Both the position numbers and the translations under genes were made by a program. Positions 16,220 through 24,632 of a stretch of DNA of 64,000 nucleotides are shown here, in pieces. The stretch is from Halalkalibacter okhensis (GTDB taxonomy: Bacteria; Bacillota; Bacilli; Bacillales; Bacillaceae_D): the NCBI RefSeq assembly GCF_000787375.1, contig NZ_JRJU01000001.1:62001-126000 (forward strand), in the 5' to 3' direction. Under the pieces are notes generated by a model, which saw only the letters and a list, made by a program, of their open reading frames with translations, ran no database searches and was not told the origin of the DNA. Positions within the stretch are counted from its first letter, which is position 1. Each line of letters opens with the position of its first letter.

Positions 16220-17017
16220 TTACTGCGCCATATGACCTTCTGCAACAGTATCTTCCATTAAGATAGCATCGATACGTCCAGCTTGCAATTCTTGCATGAT
16301 TTCAGGAATACGATTTAATTTCACTACTTCAAATCCATATTCTTCAGCAAGTTCATCTGCTTCTTCTTCTTGAATTGAACCTAATTGAACTCCAACTTTT
16401 AATCCTTCTAAATCTTCAAGAGATGAAAGATTCGTACTTTCTTTTGAAACAATTAGATTTGTTGCCTCATAATAAATATCAGAGAAATCCACATTTTCTT
16501 TACGTTCTTCAGTAGGCGTCATACCAGCTAATACGAAATCAACTCGACCTGATTCCATTGCAGGAATTAATGCATTAAAATCCATATCTTCTATTTGTAA
16601 GCTATAGCCTAATTCTTCAGTGATGTACTTAGCAATATCAATATCAAAACCAATAATTTCTCCTGTTGCAAGGTCAACAGATTCATACGGAGGATAATCT
16701 GCAGATGTTCCCATAATTAATGTAGTTTCTCCATCAGCCTGCTCTGTTTCTTCTGAATCTACTTCTTCAGTTTCACCAGCATCAAACCATTTTAATACTA
16801 GTTCATCCATTTTCCCACTTTCCATTAACTCATTTAACGTTTCATTGAACGGTTCAACAAGTTCACTTCCTTGTGGAAAAGCAATAGCAGACCCTAATTC
16901 TCCTTCTGTAGGTACTTCAAAGCTTACTAATTGATTAGCATCATCGCCACCACATCCAGCTAGTAATCCCACTGACATTACAGCAGATACCCCTAACATC
17001 CACCAACTCTTTTTCAT
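16220..17017 (-). CDS. artP: substrate-binding lipoprotein with circularly permuted domain order
   Basis: A 265-residue lipoprotein (lipobox LLAGC, Cys22; start ATG at 17017 behind AGGGGG). Residues ~28-80 (LVSFEVPTEGELGSAIAF, then SELVEPFNETLNELMESG and LVLKWF) are what normally forms the C-terminus of SBP_bac_3 proteins (the GSELVEKVN-AL-ELKEDGTL-KW-F region). An acidic linker follows. Residues ~98-265 then give the usual N-lobe and second lobe (TSADYPPYE, GFDIDIAKYI, MTPTEERKENVDFSD, LKVGVQLGS, GRIDAILMEDTVAEG) and stop exactly where the C-terminal segment should begin. The order is therefore signal-C-N, a circular permutation at the inter-lobe hinge. It should still bind a polar amino acid for the transporter downstream, but ligand and folding are inference. 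Confidence 0.85.
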   Translation of the reverse strand: MKKSWWMLGVSAVMSVGLLAGCGGDDANQLVSFEVPTEGELGSAIAFPQGSELVEPFNETLNELMESGKMDELVLKWFDAGETEEVDSEETEQADGETTLIMGTSADYPPYESVDLATGEIIGFDIDIAKYITEELGYSLQIEDMDFNALIPAMESGRVDFVLAGMTPTEERKENVDFSDIYYEATNLIVSKESTNLSSLEDLEGLKVGVQLGSIQEEEADELAEEYGFEVVKLNRIPEIMQELQAGRIDAILMEDTVAEGHMAQ

Positions 17018-17224
17018 TGTAAAATAACCCCCTGTATCTTTTTCAATATAATATTTATTCTCGTAAATGCATATTAACACATAGTTTAGTTGTTGAAAAT
17101 AACTTTTTTCGCAAAATCATCATTACTATTATTAGCAGAATATTCATTGCTTTTCAATTATTCGAAGTAGATTACCTAACAGTAATATTTGCTATTTCTC
17201 AATATTTTATTGAAAGTCAACGAA

Positions 17225-17254
17225 AAGAGCGACCGATTTTTTTCGGTCGCTCTT
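17225..17254 (-). terminator. terminator between the small lipoprotein and artP
   Basis: Perfect 12-base arms (17225-17236, 17243-17254) with a T6 loop. On the minus strand a short TTTTC follows. It lies 32 bases after the small lipoprotein gene. Confidence 0.7.
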
Positions 17255-17285
17255 AATACTAGTTTTCAATTGTTACGTAAGTATT

Positions 17286-17438
17286 TTAATCTGTAGCTTC
17301 TGCATCATCTTCTGCAGGCTCATCAATTGTTGCTGGATCATCCACTGGTGCATCCTCATCCACTGGCTCTCCACAAGCTGCTAATACACTGATAGAAAGT
17401 GCTCCTGCTAATACCGTATAAAGTAGTTTCTTGCTCAT
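17286..17438 (-). CDS. small acidic lipoprotein (50 residues)
   Basis: The ATG at 17436-17438 follows a perfect AAAGGAGGA ribosome binding site. The product has a signal peptide (KKLLYTVLAGALSISV), the lipobox LAAC, and then only about 28 residues, nearly all Asp, Glu, Pro and Ala (VDEDAPVDDPATIDEP). It would be a tiny lipid-anchored acidic tail on the outer membrane face. I do not recognise a family. Its tail resembles in composition the linker of the neighbouring permuted binding protein, which may be coincidence. It is transcribed as a separate unit upstream of artP. Confidence 0.7.
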   Translation of the reverse strand: MSKKLLYTVLAGALSISVLAACGEPVDEDAPVDDPATIDEPAEDDAEATD

Positions 17439-17699
17439 CGCAAATTCCTCCTTTGTCGTTGAGTTGGAATTATGATGCGCTTCCAACTGTAACCATCATA
17501 CTAAACTACCACAGCCGTTAGAAGCATATTGCCTTTTTTTACAAATTTTCACAAACTCATTTGATATTATCACAATCTACTAACTTATTTTTTTAGAATT
17601 CACAGACTCTTTACATATGCGAAATTTATGGGTGTGTATCTCTTTTAAATTCAGTATACTAACGATATGAACTATGCAGAAGAAAGAGAGAGATTAACT

Positions 17700-18065
17700 A
17701 TGCCTTATCGACGTAATGACGCTTTTCGTTATGTATTTAAGCACCCGATCGATGCTAAGTTTAAAATCATTAAAGTTGCTGATAAAGAAGTTGCAAGTTC
17801 AGAGGGCAGCTTAAAAATAGTTGATATTAGTCAAGGGGGCTTACGAGGAAATTCTACTCTAGCCTTACCAGATCCAAAGGATGCAACTGTCTTACTTGAA
17901 ATTAGTTTGCAATTAAACTCTGAGATATTATTGCTGCATGGAGCTGTTGTTTGGAAACAGGCGTTAACATACTCGTTTGAGTATGGAGTTGAGTTTGAGC
18001 TAAACGAAGACCAAGGCACTTCTTTATTAAATGAATTAAAAAAATATGCAAAAGAAGTGAAATAA
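17700..18065 (+). CDS. PilZ-domain protein
   Basis: About 121 residues from the ATG at 17700, which has AGAGAGAG seven bases upstream; an in-frame ATG at 17667 has no ribosome binding site. The PilZ signature is visible: RRNDAFRYVF (the R-x-x-x-R-like motif) and, about 30 residues later, DISQGGLRG, then a beta-barrel (LLHGAVVWKQ, YGVEFEL). PilZ domains bind cyclic di-GMP and control motility or envelope functions. Whether this protein binds it is not shown. It is convergent with the histidine kinase gene across a shared terminator. Confidence 0.75.
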   Translation: MPYRRNDAFRYVFKHPIDAKFKIIKVADKEVASSEGSLKIVDISQGGLRGNSTLALPDPKDATVLLEISLQLNSEILLLHGAVVWKQALTYSFEYGVEFELNEDQGTSLLNELKKYAKEVK

Positions 18066-18089
18066 AAATTAATCATTGGCTTTTAGAGT

Positions 18090-18121
18090 GTCCCAAAAGT
18101 CAAAAAAAGACTTTTGGGGAC
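18090..18121. terminator. bidirectional terminator, PilZ gene / histidine kinase gene
   Basis: Arms 18090-18101 and 18109-18121 pair almost perfectly (CCCAAAAGTC with GACTTTTGGG) around an A7 loop, between two convergent stop codons. Confidence 0.75.
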
Positions 18122-18124
18122 TCC

Positions 18125-19939
18125 CTATAAAGGTAACATTTCGTTTTTCTTGATTTCTAATTGGGCAGGTAAGATAATTTCCATTTTTGTTCCCTTGCCT
18201 TCTTCACTATAAATATTAAAAACCCCATTATGATGCTCAATAATTTTATAACAAACCATTAAACCTAAACCTGTTCCTTTTTCCTTTGTCGAATAAAATG
18301 GTTCACCTAAACGCTCTATTCTTTCTTTTGGGATTCCACACCCATTATCTTCGACCTGAATGCATATTTGATTATCTGGATGATTTAATATACGAATTGT
18401 AATCTTTCCATTCTCCCCAATTGCTTCTATTGAATTACGAATTAAATTTATAAACACTTGTTTTAACTGTTTCTCTAAACCATAAATAAATGGAACTTGT
18501 TCATATTCAAACTCTAAAGTAACATTATTCATATTTGATTGCGTTTTGGTTAGGGTCAAAATTTGATTTACAAGATTTAAAATATCTAGTTCCTCCAATT
18601 GATTATCAAAATTGGGCTTAGCTAACGTTAGATACTCATAAATGATCGCTTCTACTCGCTCTAGCTCTTCCATAACCAAATTGATATAAAAAGGATTGTA
18701 CTGTTGTTCTTTTTGAAACAATTGCAAAAAACCTTTCACCGTCGTTAATGGATTTCTAATTTCATGCGCTACTCCCGCAGCAAGTTGAGCTACTACGGAT
18801 AACTTGTCTGATTTCCTTATAATATCATCTACTTTTTTTCTTTCTGAAATATCCTTTAATATCGTCCGAAAAGCAGATCTCCCGCGGAATTTAATGACCG
18901 TTGTCGTGGCTTCTACTTCTAGCGTCTTCCCTTGTTCCAATTGAAGGCAGTAAATGGTATTAGCCACAGATATTTTCCCTAGAAGTAACAGCCGGCTATC
19001 CTCTCTCACTCTCGCCCTATCATAATTAGATAATAGACTATTTAATTTTAATCCAATTAATTTTTGTGGATGAATAAAACCAAAAAGCTCTTCCCCTGCT
19101 GGGTTCACATAGATAAGTTTTACACCATCATGAACCATAATCGTCTCGGGTGTATTCTCTACCAAGCTACGGTAGTTTTCTTCTTTAATCCGAAGTTCCT
19201 TCTCCATTTTCTTCCGTTCAGTAATATTAATGAAGTACATCGTAACTTGTTCATCTGAACGATAGGCTCTTACATCAAACCATTGCTCATGATGTTCGTG
19301 GAAATATTCCACTTGTGTATACTCCTCACCAACAAGCAATTGATAAAGTTGCTTTGTTAACGTTTCTTTCTTATCCTGTTTTATACTTTCCCAAAAATCA
19401 CTTCTTTGTAATTCTTTCCAAGACATATTTAACATTCGTTCAGCTTCTTCGTTTACGTATAGAAATTGTCCATCTAGTCTAATGGTAATAATAGCATCTT
19501 TTATTCCATCGAGAATTTTTTTCGGCAATCGAACTTCATCTCGATTTCGAAGGCTTGTTTCGAGCAACGAGGTTTCTCCTTCTTTGCCCATGACCATTAG
19601 TCGATCAAGTTGAAAATGGAAACAGATCTCTCCTTCTATAGAAACATCTGTAACTGTAAATAATATGGTCTGAAGGTACCCTTTTCCATGTAATACTAAC
19701 TTTTCAATTTGACAGTTCTTTCGCCCCTTTTTCAACAATGTTTCATTTGGACTTTGTCGATCTAGATGGTCTTTATAAATAAAAAAAGAATCTATATTTA
19801 ATAACTGAATCTCCTCTTTTGTATAACCTAACTGCTCACAAAATGCTGTATTAACGAACAGAAATTCACCATGTTCATTTACAATGGCTTGTCCTTGTAA
19901 CGACGCCTCTAAACAGGAAGAAACAATCGAACCATTCAT
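18125..19939 (-). CDS. multi-PAS sensor histidine kinase
   Basis: About 604 residues, no clear membrane segment. Three or four PAS domains come first (AIVNEHGEFLFVNTAFC; AIITIRLDGQFLYVNEEAE; IMVHDGVKLIYVNPAGEELF). A HisKA domain follows with the phosphorylated histidine in VAHEIRNPLTTVKGFLQL, then a HATPase_c domain with N box NLIRNSIEAIGENG, G1 VEDNGCGIP and G2 GTGLGLMVCYK. The layout resembles the sporulation kinases KinA/KinE, so feeding the Spo0 phosphorelay is a reasonable inference. No response regulator is adjacent. The start is either the ATG at 19939 (AGGAG eleven bases away) or a TTG at 19966 (AGAGG six bases away). Confidence 0.88.
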   Translation of the reverse strand: MNGSIVSSCLEASLQGQAIVNEHGEFLFVNTAFCEQLGYTKEEIQLLNIDSFFIYKDHLDRQSPNETLLKKGRKNCQIEKLVLHGKGYLQTILFTVTDVSIEGEICFHFQLDRLMVMGKEGETSLLETSLRNRDEVRLPKKILDGIKDAIITIRLDGQFLYVNEEAERMLNMSWKELQRSDFWESIKQDKKETLTKQLYQLLVGEEYTQVEYFHEHHEQWFDVRAYRSDEQVTMYFINITERKKMEKELRIKEENYRSLVENTPETIMVHDGVKLIYVNPAGEELFGFIHPQKLIGLKLNSLLSNYDRARVREDSRLLLLGKISVANTIYCLQLEQGKTLEVEATTTVIKFRGRSAFRTILKDISERKKVDDIIRKSDKLSVVAQLAAGVAHEIRNPLTTVKGFLQLFQKEQQYNPFYINLVMEELERVEAIIYEYLTLAKPNFDNQLEELDILNLVNQILTLTKTQSNMNNVTLEFEYEQVPFIYGLEKQLKQVFINLIRNSIEAIGENGKITIRILNHPDNQICIQVEDNGCGIPKERIERLGEPFYSTKEKGTGLGLMVCYKIIEHHNGVFNIYSEEGKGTKMEIILPAQLEIKKNEMLPL

Positions 19940-20075
19940 ATCTATCCATTCTCCTAACTTAGGCAAACTATTCCTCTCGATAAGATTCGCCGTTATCCCT
20001 ATAAATCCTGTTTTTTCTCCAGTTTTCTTACCTTATATCATTCGACAAAAACAAGTGACTTTTCTCATAATCTAT

Positions 20076-20114
20076 AAAAAAAGCCGACTTATGGAGCTTT
20101 CCTAGTCGACTTTT
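20076..20114 (-). terminator. terminator after Mn-catalase gene
   Basis: On the minus strand, AAAAGTCGACT and AGTCGGCTTTT pair with one G-U, followed by TTTTTTT. It lies 12 bases after the catalase stop. Confidence 0.75.
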
Positions 20115-20126
20115 CTATAGTTATTT

Positions 20127-20975
20127 CTACATCATGTGAGGTGGCATATGTGGGTCTTTTGGCAACATTGTATTATGAACATAAGGAGGTGCTGGTCTTA
20201 ATTTTGGAATTTTCCCGAATGGCTTTGGATTATGATAATATTTAAATTCTCCCAATCCATCCATACTTGGGCCAGAAGCCCAGCGCCCCGCTTTGCTTGC
20301 TGTTCCACCAGAGAGATCATAATAATCGTAAGCAACTTCTTGCTTTTCTAAAGCACGTGGGAATGTACTTGGAACAACGATGTTTTCCTTTTCTTCTAAT
20401 TCACAGATCGCCGCATACCATTGATTTTGGTGCATCGTATCACGTGCAATTAAAAAGGAGAGCATATCTTTTACCCCAGGGTCTGTCGTCATTTCATACA
20501 GTCTTACAGCTTGTAAGCGACCTTGTGACTCTGACGTTAAATTTAATCTGAAATCAGCCAATAAATTCCCACTTGCATTAATGTAGGCAGCCGTCCATGG
20601 ATTTCCGACACTATCTGCTGGCATTGCTCCAAGTCCACTAACAATGACATGTTGTGGATTCATCCCCCCGAGAACAGCCCCAATGACAGGATCCTTAGCT
20701 GCCGCTTCTTGATCCCCAATTGGTGCGTTATCTAAAAGACGAGCAATCATTGTTGCTAACATTTCGACATGGGCCATTTCTTCCGTTCCTGTAGCTAACA
20801 ATAAATCTCGATACTTTTCTTCCCCCCGAAAGTTCCACCCTTGAAACATATACTGTAACGCTACTGATATCTCCCCAAACTGACCGCCTAATATTTCTTG
20901 TAGCTTTTTTGCGTAAACTGCATCCGGTCTAGATGGTTTTGCATTGTATTGCAATTGATCAACATGATAAAACAT
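20127..20975 (-). CDS. manganese catalase family protein
   Basis: A 282-residue ferritin-like four-helix-bundle protein. The dimanganese ligands are visible: the glutamate in GEISVALQYMFQ, the EEMAHVEML motif near residue 66, and later helices with MTTDPGVKDMLSFLIARD and the histidine of TMHQNQWYAAICELEE. It would disproportionate hydrogen peroxide. The family includes CotJC-like spore-coat proteins, so a spore location is possible given the adjacent coat genes. The C-terminal tail is Pro/His/Met-rich (PHMPPHMM). The ATG at 20975 is chosen because GGAGG lies eight bases upstream; that site overlaps an earlier in-frame ATG at 20990. Confidence 0.9.
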   Translation of the reverse strand: MFYHVDQLQYNAKPSRPDAVYAKKLQEILGGQFGEISVALQYMFQGWNFRGEEKYRDLLLATGTEEMAHVEMLATMIARLLDNAPIGDQEAAAKDPVIGAVLGGMNPQHVIVSGLGAMPADSVGNPWTAAYINASGNLLADFRLNLTSESQGRLQAVRLYEMTTDPGVKDMLSFLIARDTMHQNQWYAAICELEEKENIVVPSTFPRALEKQEVAYDYYDLSGGTASKAGRWASGPSMDGLGEFKYYHNPKPFGKIPKLRPAPPYVHNTMLPKDPHMPPHMM

Positions 20976-21085
20976 GATTTCAACCTCCATACATTTTAAT
21001 TATTTGTTCATAGCTACACTATTCGATTAGATATCAGCAGGTTACAATATCCCAATTATAATTTAAATATTATGCATGTTGAAAT

Positions 21086-21109
21086 GAAGGCAGGATACTT
21101 CCTGCCTTC
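21086..21109 (-). terminator. hairpin after the first cotX-like gene
   Basis: Ten-base arms GAAGGCAGGA/TCCTGCCTTC (21086-21095, 21100-21109) lie just past the coat gene stop. The following U tract is weak. Confidence 0.55.
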
Positions 21110-21130
21110 TACAAAATCATGATCGTTCTA

Positions 21131-21592
21131 TTAAAGAACATCAAGGTTAACTAGTAACGCGAGGAGAATTTGTAACAATAATTGAATGTTTACTCCAATT
21201 TGCGTATCTGTCGTAGTGACATCGACATTTCTTGAGTTTTCGATTACTGTTTTTTGGAATGTCATTTGCTTTGTTTTGGTGCTCTGTAATAACTCTTGTG
21301 TAATTTGTTCAGCTTGCTCGCTGCTTGCGATGGAAATGCTAATAACTAATGCAATTGCAGCTTGCAATGATGCTTGTAATGAAACGGCTGCTTTTGTGTC
21401 TGTTGAACTTACATTTACATCACAAGAGTCTTTAATAATAATATACTCCTCAGACTGTTGAAATGTCTTATCTACTTGTTGGGCACCTTGCGTTTCTGTG
21501 TCGTCGTCTAATGGGTGACAAGCTTTCGAGTCAAGCGCAGACCACCTTGTTGTATCTTCTTTTTTTGATGAATAGTATACATCTTGATTCAT
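21131..21592 (-). CDS. CotX/CotV-like spore coat protein, copy A
   Basis: A 153-residue protein with the CotX-family domain: EEYIIIKDSCDVNVSSTDTK, then AAVSLQASLQAAIALVISIS, ending NIQLLLQILLALLVNLDVL. CotX-type proteins form insoluble cross-linked material of the spore crust. The N-terminal ~40 residues are specific to this copy and include a Cys and a DDD cluster. The ATG at 21592 has GGAGG eight bases upstream. Copy B (21842-22219) is very similar over the whole domain, indicating tandem duplication. Both share an upstream promoter-like block. Confidence 0.88.
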   Translation of the reverse strand: MNQDVYYSSKKEDTTRWSALDSKACHPLDDDTETQGAQQVDKTFQQSEEYIIIKDSCDVNVSSTDTKAAVSLQASLQAAIALVISISIASSEQAEQITQELLQSTKTKQMTFQKTVIENSRNVDVTTTDTQIGVNIQLLLQILLALLVNLDVL

Positions 21593-21620
21593 TTGCAATT
21601 CCTCCTTTCCGTTTCTAATT

Positions 21621-21660
21621 TACACTATGTCTTAATGCGGATTTTGCTTGGTCATTTGCC
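21621..21660 (-). promoter_or_regulatory. late-sporulation promoter-like block upstream of coat gene A
   Basis: On the minus strand the block ACCAAGCAAAATC leads to CATAGTGTA (21621-21629), which fits the sigma-K -10 pattern CATAnnnTA. The same block (ACCAAGCAAATTT, then AATAGTGTA at 22248-22256) stands before copy B. The sigma-K assignment is inference; the -35 spacing is not convincing. Confidence 0.45.
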
Positions 21661-21777
21661 TCGGTTCATCTGATTAATTTCAAAATTCCTTGTAAAGTTT
21701 TCGGAGTTATCAAAAATGTCCTACGATAACTTTAGGGACAACCCAGACCAAAGCTTAAAATCATGACAACTTTAAAA

Positions 21778-21810
21778 GCCTAGAGAAGAGCTGTTTCTCT
21801 CTCTCTAGGC
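21778..21810 (-). terminator. terminator after coat gene copy B
   Basis: Arms GCCTAGAGA (21778-21786) and TCTCTAGGC (21802-21810) form the stem. On the minus strand it is followed by TTTTAA. Confidence 0.7.
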
Positions 21811-21841
21811 GAGCAACGAACAAAAACCATTGCGTCCTCCT

Positions 21842-22219
21842 CTAAAGGATATCTAAGTTAACAAGTAACGCGAGGAGAATTTGTAATAGCAATTGAATGT
21901 TAACCCCAATTTGCGTATCTGTTGTTGTTACATTTACATTTTTGGAGTTTTCAATAACGGTCTTCTGGAACGTCATTTGTTTTATTTTTGAACTTTGGAT
22001 TAATTCTTGAGTGATTTGCTCTGCATCGTCACTACTTGCTACAGAGATGCTAACAATTAAAGCGATCGCTGCTTGTAATGAAGCTTGCAATGAAACGGCT
22101 GCTTTTGTATCCGTTGAACTAACTGTAATATCGCAAGAATCACTAATCAATATATACTCCTCAGATTGTTGAAATGTTTTATCTACTTGACCAGCTGTTT
22201 GAATTACATCTTGACTCAT
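21842..22219 (-). CDS. CotX/CotV-like spore coat protein, copy B
   Basis: A 125-residue paralogue of the neighbouring coat protein, with the same core: EEYILISDSCDITVSSTDTK, AAVSLQASLQAAIALIVSIS, and the end NIQLLLQILLALLVNLDIL. It begins directly with a short MSQDVIQTAGQVDKTF and lacks the longer N-terminus of copy A. It is expected to assemble in the spore crust late in sporulation. A GGAAGGAGG ribosome binding site precedes the ATG. Its order behind a CotW-like gene recalls the cotVWX cluster of B. subtilis. Confidence 0.88.
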   Translation of the reverse strand: MSQDVIQTAGQVDKTFQQSEEYILISDSCDITVSSTDTKAAVSLQASLQAAIALIVSISVASSDDAEQITQELIQSSKIKQMTFQKTVIENSKNVNVTTTDTQIGVNIQLLLQILLALLVNLDIL

Positions 22220-22247
22220 ATTTCCTTCCTCCTTTCCTTCTCTAATC

Positions 22248-22290
22248 TACACTATTGTCTTCTAACTAAATTTGCTTGGTTATTTGTCTC
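22248..22290 (-). promoter_or_regulatory. late-sporulation promoter-like block upstream of coat gene B
   Basis: It repeats the block found before copy A: ACCAAGCAAA, then AATAGTGTA (22248-22256), then ATTAGA before the ribosome binding site. One base in the spacer differs in length. The conservation points to duplication of the gene together with its control region. Confidence 0.42.
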
Positions 22291-22370
22291 CATAATTGCG
22301 CCTATTTTTATTGTGATGAATGATATTTGTTCAGAGCATTGGGAAATACTAGCACTGCTTCAATCCATTC

Positions 22371-22700
22371 TTAGGAAAACTTATTAAAAAAAGTTTTTAC
22401 ATTCGATAAGTCATTGTTGCTTTTCATCATCTTTTTTAATGATTCCTCAATAACTGGGTTTGCTTGAACTGGTTCTTTTTCCTGTACGTTTTGAGGAGGA
22501 TTGTTTTCCTTAAAATCCTCCTCGCTTATACTTTTGTTTTGGTTTTCAAGAAATTTCTCTACCTCTGATTGAATTTCTCCTACCACTTTCTTTACTTTCT
22601 CTTTTTCCTCATTTGATAATTCAGATACTGGTTTCACATTATGCTTGCTCAGAACTTTTTTCACCATTATATCCATAAGCTCTTGCTGATAATTGCTCAT
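22371..22700 (-). CDS. CotW-like spore coat protein
   Basis: A 109-residue charged protein without membrane segments. Residues ~13-57 (VKKVLSKHNVKPVSELS, NEEKEKVKKVVGEIQSEVEK, FLENQNK) match my memory of B. subtilis CotW, which has SKHGV, KVSDEEKE and LIENQKK in the same order. It is followed by an Asn/Pro/Glu-rich linker and a short C-terminal helix. Its place directly upstream of two CotX-like genes supports a coat or crust role. The similarity is modest and recalled rather than computed. Confidence 0.6.
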   Translation of the reverse strand: MSNYQQELMDIMVKKVLSKHNVKPVSELSNEEKEKVKKVVGEIQSEVEKFLENQNKSISEEDFKENNPPQNVQEKEPVQANPVIEESLKKMMKSNNDLSNVKTFFNKFS

Positions 22701-22883
22701 TATAACCGCTCCTCTCTTCCTTTCATTTATAGCCGAATGGCATTATTAGAATATGATACAAGCGGAAGCAATGTGTTAGACTGTTGCGGAGTTCATTAGT
22801 AATAAATCTAGCATTGAACTAAAAGCTTACCGCAAAAGAGCATAAAAAAAGCGTCTTAAAGAATATATTTCTTTAAAACACTT

Positions 22884-22931
22884 CAAAAAAACAGGAGGCA
22901 CTAAAACAGAAATCTTTTACGGCCTCCTGTT
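22884..22931 (-). terminator. terminator after the BCCT transporter gene
   Basis: Ten-base arms AACAGGAGGC (22890-22899) and GCCTCCTGTT (22922-22931) form the stem. On the minus strand it is followed by a T7 run. Confidence 0.8.
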
Positions 22932-22943
22932 ATGGTTTATTAT

Positions 22944-24632
22944 TTATTTCTTATTATCATGTTCAATATCCAACTCTTCTATTAAATCCTCTTTTATTTC
23001 TTCTTTCATTTCTTCATACATTTCCTCTTTCATTTCTTCCATTACTTCTTCTTTCATTTCCTCATACATTTCTTCCCGAATTTCTTCTTTTATTTCTCTT
23101 CTGTTTCTCTTACGACGCTTTCTTCCTTCAAGTTTATAATCTCTTCCTAGCATAATTACAATCGAAACAACCATAAGTGTCATAATAATTGCAAATGGGA
23201 GTGCCGCAATAATTGATGCTGTTTGCAGTGCACTAAGGCCCCCTCCTCCACTGATCAAGAGTACAGCTGCTGTCCCTGCAATTAAAATCCCCCAGAGCAT
23301 TTTTGAAAATAAACTAGGATTTAAGCTACCATGAGAGGTCATCGCACCTAATACATACGAAGCTGAGTCAGCCGATGTAATAAAAAAGATTAGAATGAGT
23401 ATCACTGCAATGAAACTAGTGATGCTACTAAGAGGCAGTTCACCAAGTGTAGCAAATAGTGCTAATTCTACATTATTCATAACAAGATCTCCAATCGGAG
23501 CTGCTCCAGCAATTTCTAAACTTAATGCCGTTCCTCCGAAAGTTGTAAACCAAATAACAGCTAATATGGATGGTACCACTAGGACACCTGTCATAAATTC
23601 TCGGATGGTACGTCCACGGGAAATCCGAGCAATAAAAATCCCCATAAAAGGAGCCCAAGCGATGTGCCACGCCCAAAAGAAGATAGTATTTGTTCCAAGC
23701 CACGCACTTTCAATAAAAGGCGTCATCGTCAAACTCATTGAGGCAACATTTGTTATGTAACCACCTAACGTGGTCACAAAGCTCTCAGCAATAAACAACG
23801 TCGGTCCCACAACAATAACAAAAAGCAATAAAATAGCTGCAACGGCTAAATTAATATTACTTAACCTCTTTATCCCTTTATCTACTCCCTTAGCAGCTGA
23901 AAACATAAAAAGAAATGTAACGACCGCAATGATTATGACTTGAGTCGCCACCGTATTTGGCACAGGAGAAATATAGGAGAGTCCTCCTGTAATTTGTAGT
24001 GCACTTAGACCAAACGTAGTCGCAACACCTGTACAAGTTGCTATGACAGCAAGGATATCAATCGACTTGCCTAACCATCCATGAACCTTATCACCAATTA
24101 GCGGGTAAAACGCAGAACTAATTAGCGCAGGACGATCTTTACGAAACTGCACATATGCTAATGTTAAGCCAACGATTGAAAAGATTGCCCACGGATGAAG
24201 GGCCCAGTGAAAAACTGCATAACGTAGTCCAGCAACTGCTGCCTCTGGCGTTTCAGGTGTAAAACCACTAGGTGTGTCAAAATAATAAAGAACTGGTTCA
24301 GCTACTCCCCAAAACACAAACCCTACACCAATTCCCGCAGCAAAAAGCATCCCTATCCATGAGTACCACGAATACTGCGGTTTCTCTCCTGGCTTTCCTA
24401 AACGCATACTTCCAAGCGGACTAATAGCTAAAACAATCACAAATAATACAAAAAAAGCAGTAACTAACATATAGAACCAACCAAAGGTATCTAACATCCA
24501 ATTAAGACCTTGTCCTGCCGCATAATCAAGTGAGCTTGGCGACAGCGCACCCCAAATAACAAACAACCCAACTAATATTGCCGATATAATAAGAACCATA
24601 CTTACTTTTTTTGATTCATTTCCTTGATCCAT
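22944..24632 (-). CDS. BCCT-family betaine/choline/carnitine transporter
   Basis: A 562-residue transporter with about twelve membrane helices. Family motifs are clear: GIGVGFVFWGVAEPVLYYF near residue 94, the tryptophan-rich FFWAWHIAWAPFMGIFIARI near 316, and FITSADSASYVLGAM near 420. It would import a compatible solute with sodium or protons, as OpuD-type glycine betaine carriers do. The C-terminal ~55 residues are unusual: a basic KRRKRNRR stretch, then a four-residue EEM-K/Y repeat. The ATG at 24632 follows GGGAGG. It has its own terminator and is probably osmotically regulated, though no operator is recognised. Confidence 0.92.
   Translation of the reverse strand: MDQGNESKKVSMVLIISAILVGLFVIWGALSPSSLDYAAGQGLNWMLDTFGWFYMLVTAFFVLFVIVLAISPLGSMRLGKPGEKPQYSWYSWIGMLFAAGIGVGFVFWGVAEPVLYYFDTPSGFTPETPEAAVAGLRYAVFHWALHPWAIFSIVGLTLAYVQFRKDRPALISSAFYPLIGDKVHGWLGKSIDILAVIATCTGVATTFGLSALQITGGLSYISPVPNTVATQVIIIAVVTFLFMFSAAKGVDKGIKRLSNINLAVAAILLLFVIVVGPTLFIAESFVTTLGGYITNVASMSLTMTPFIESAWLGTNTIFFWAWHIAWAPFMGIFIARISRGRTIREFMTGVLVVPSILAVIWFTTFGGTALSLEIAGAAPIGDLVMNNVELALFATLGELPLSSITSFIAVILILIFFITSADSASYVLGAMTSHGSLNPSLFSKMLWGILIAGTAAVLLISGGGGLSALQTASIIAALPFAIIMTLMVVSIVIMLGRDYKLEGRKRRKRNRREIKEEIREEMYEEMKEEVMEEMKEEMYEEMKEEIKEDLIEELDIEHDNKK

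Noticed and set aside
22851-22885. TTAAAGAA/TTTCTTTAA hairpin as an extra terminator
   Set aside because: Very AT-rich and next to a much stronger terminator; likely incidental.
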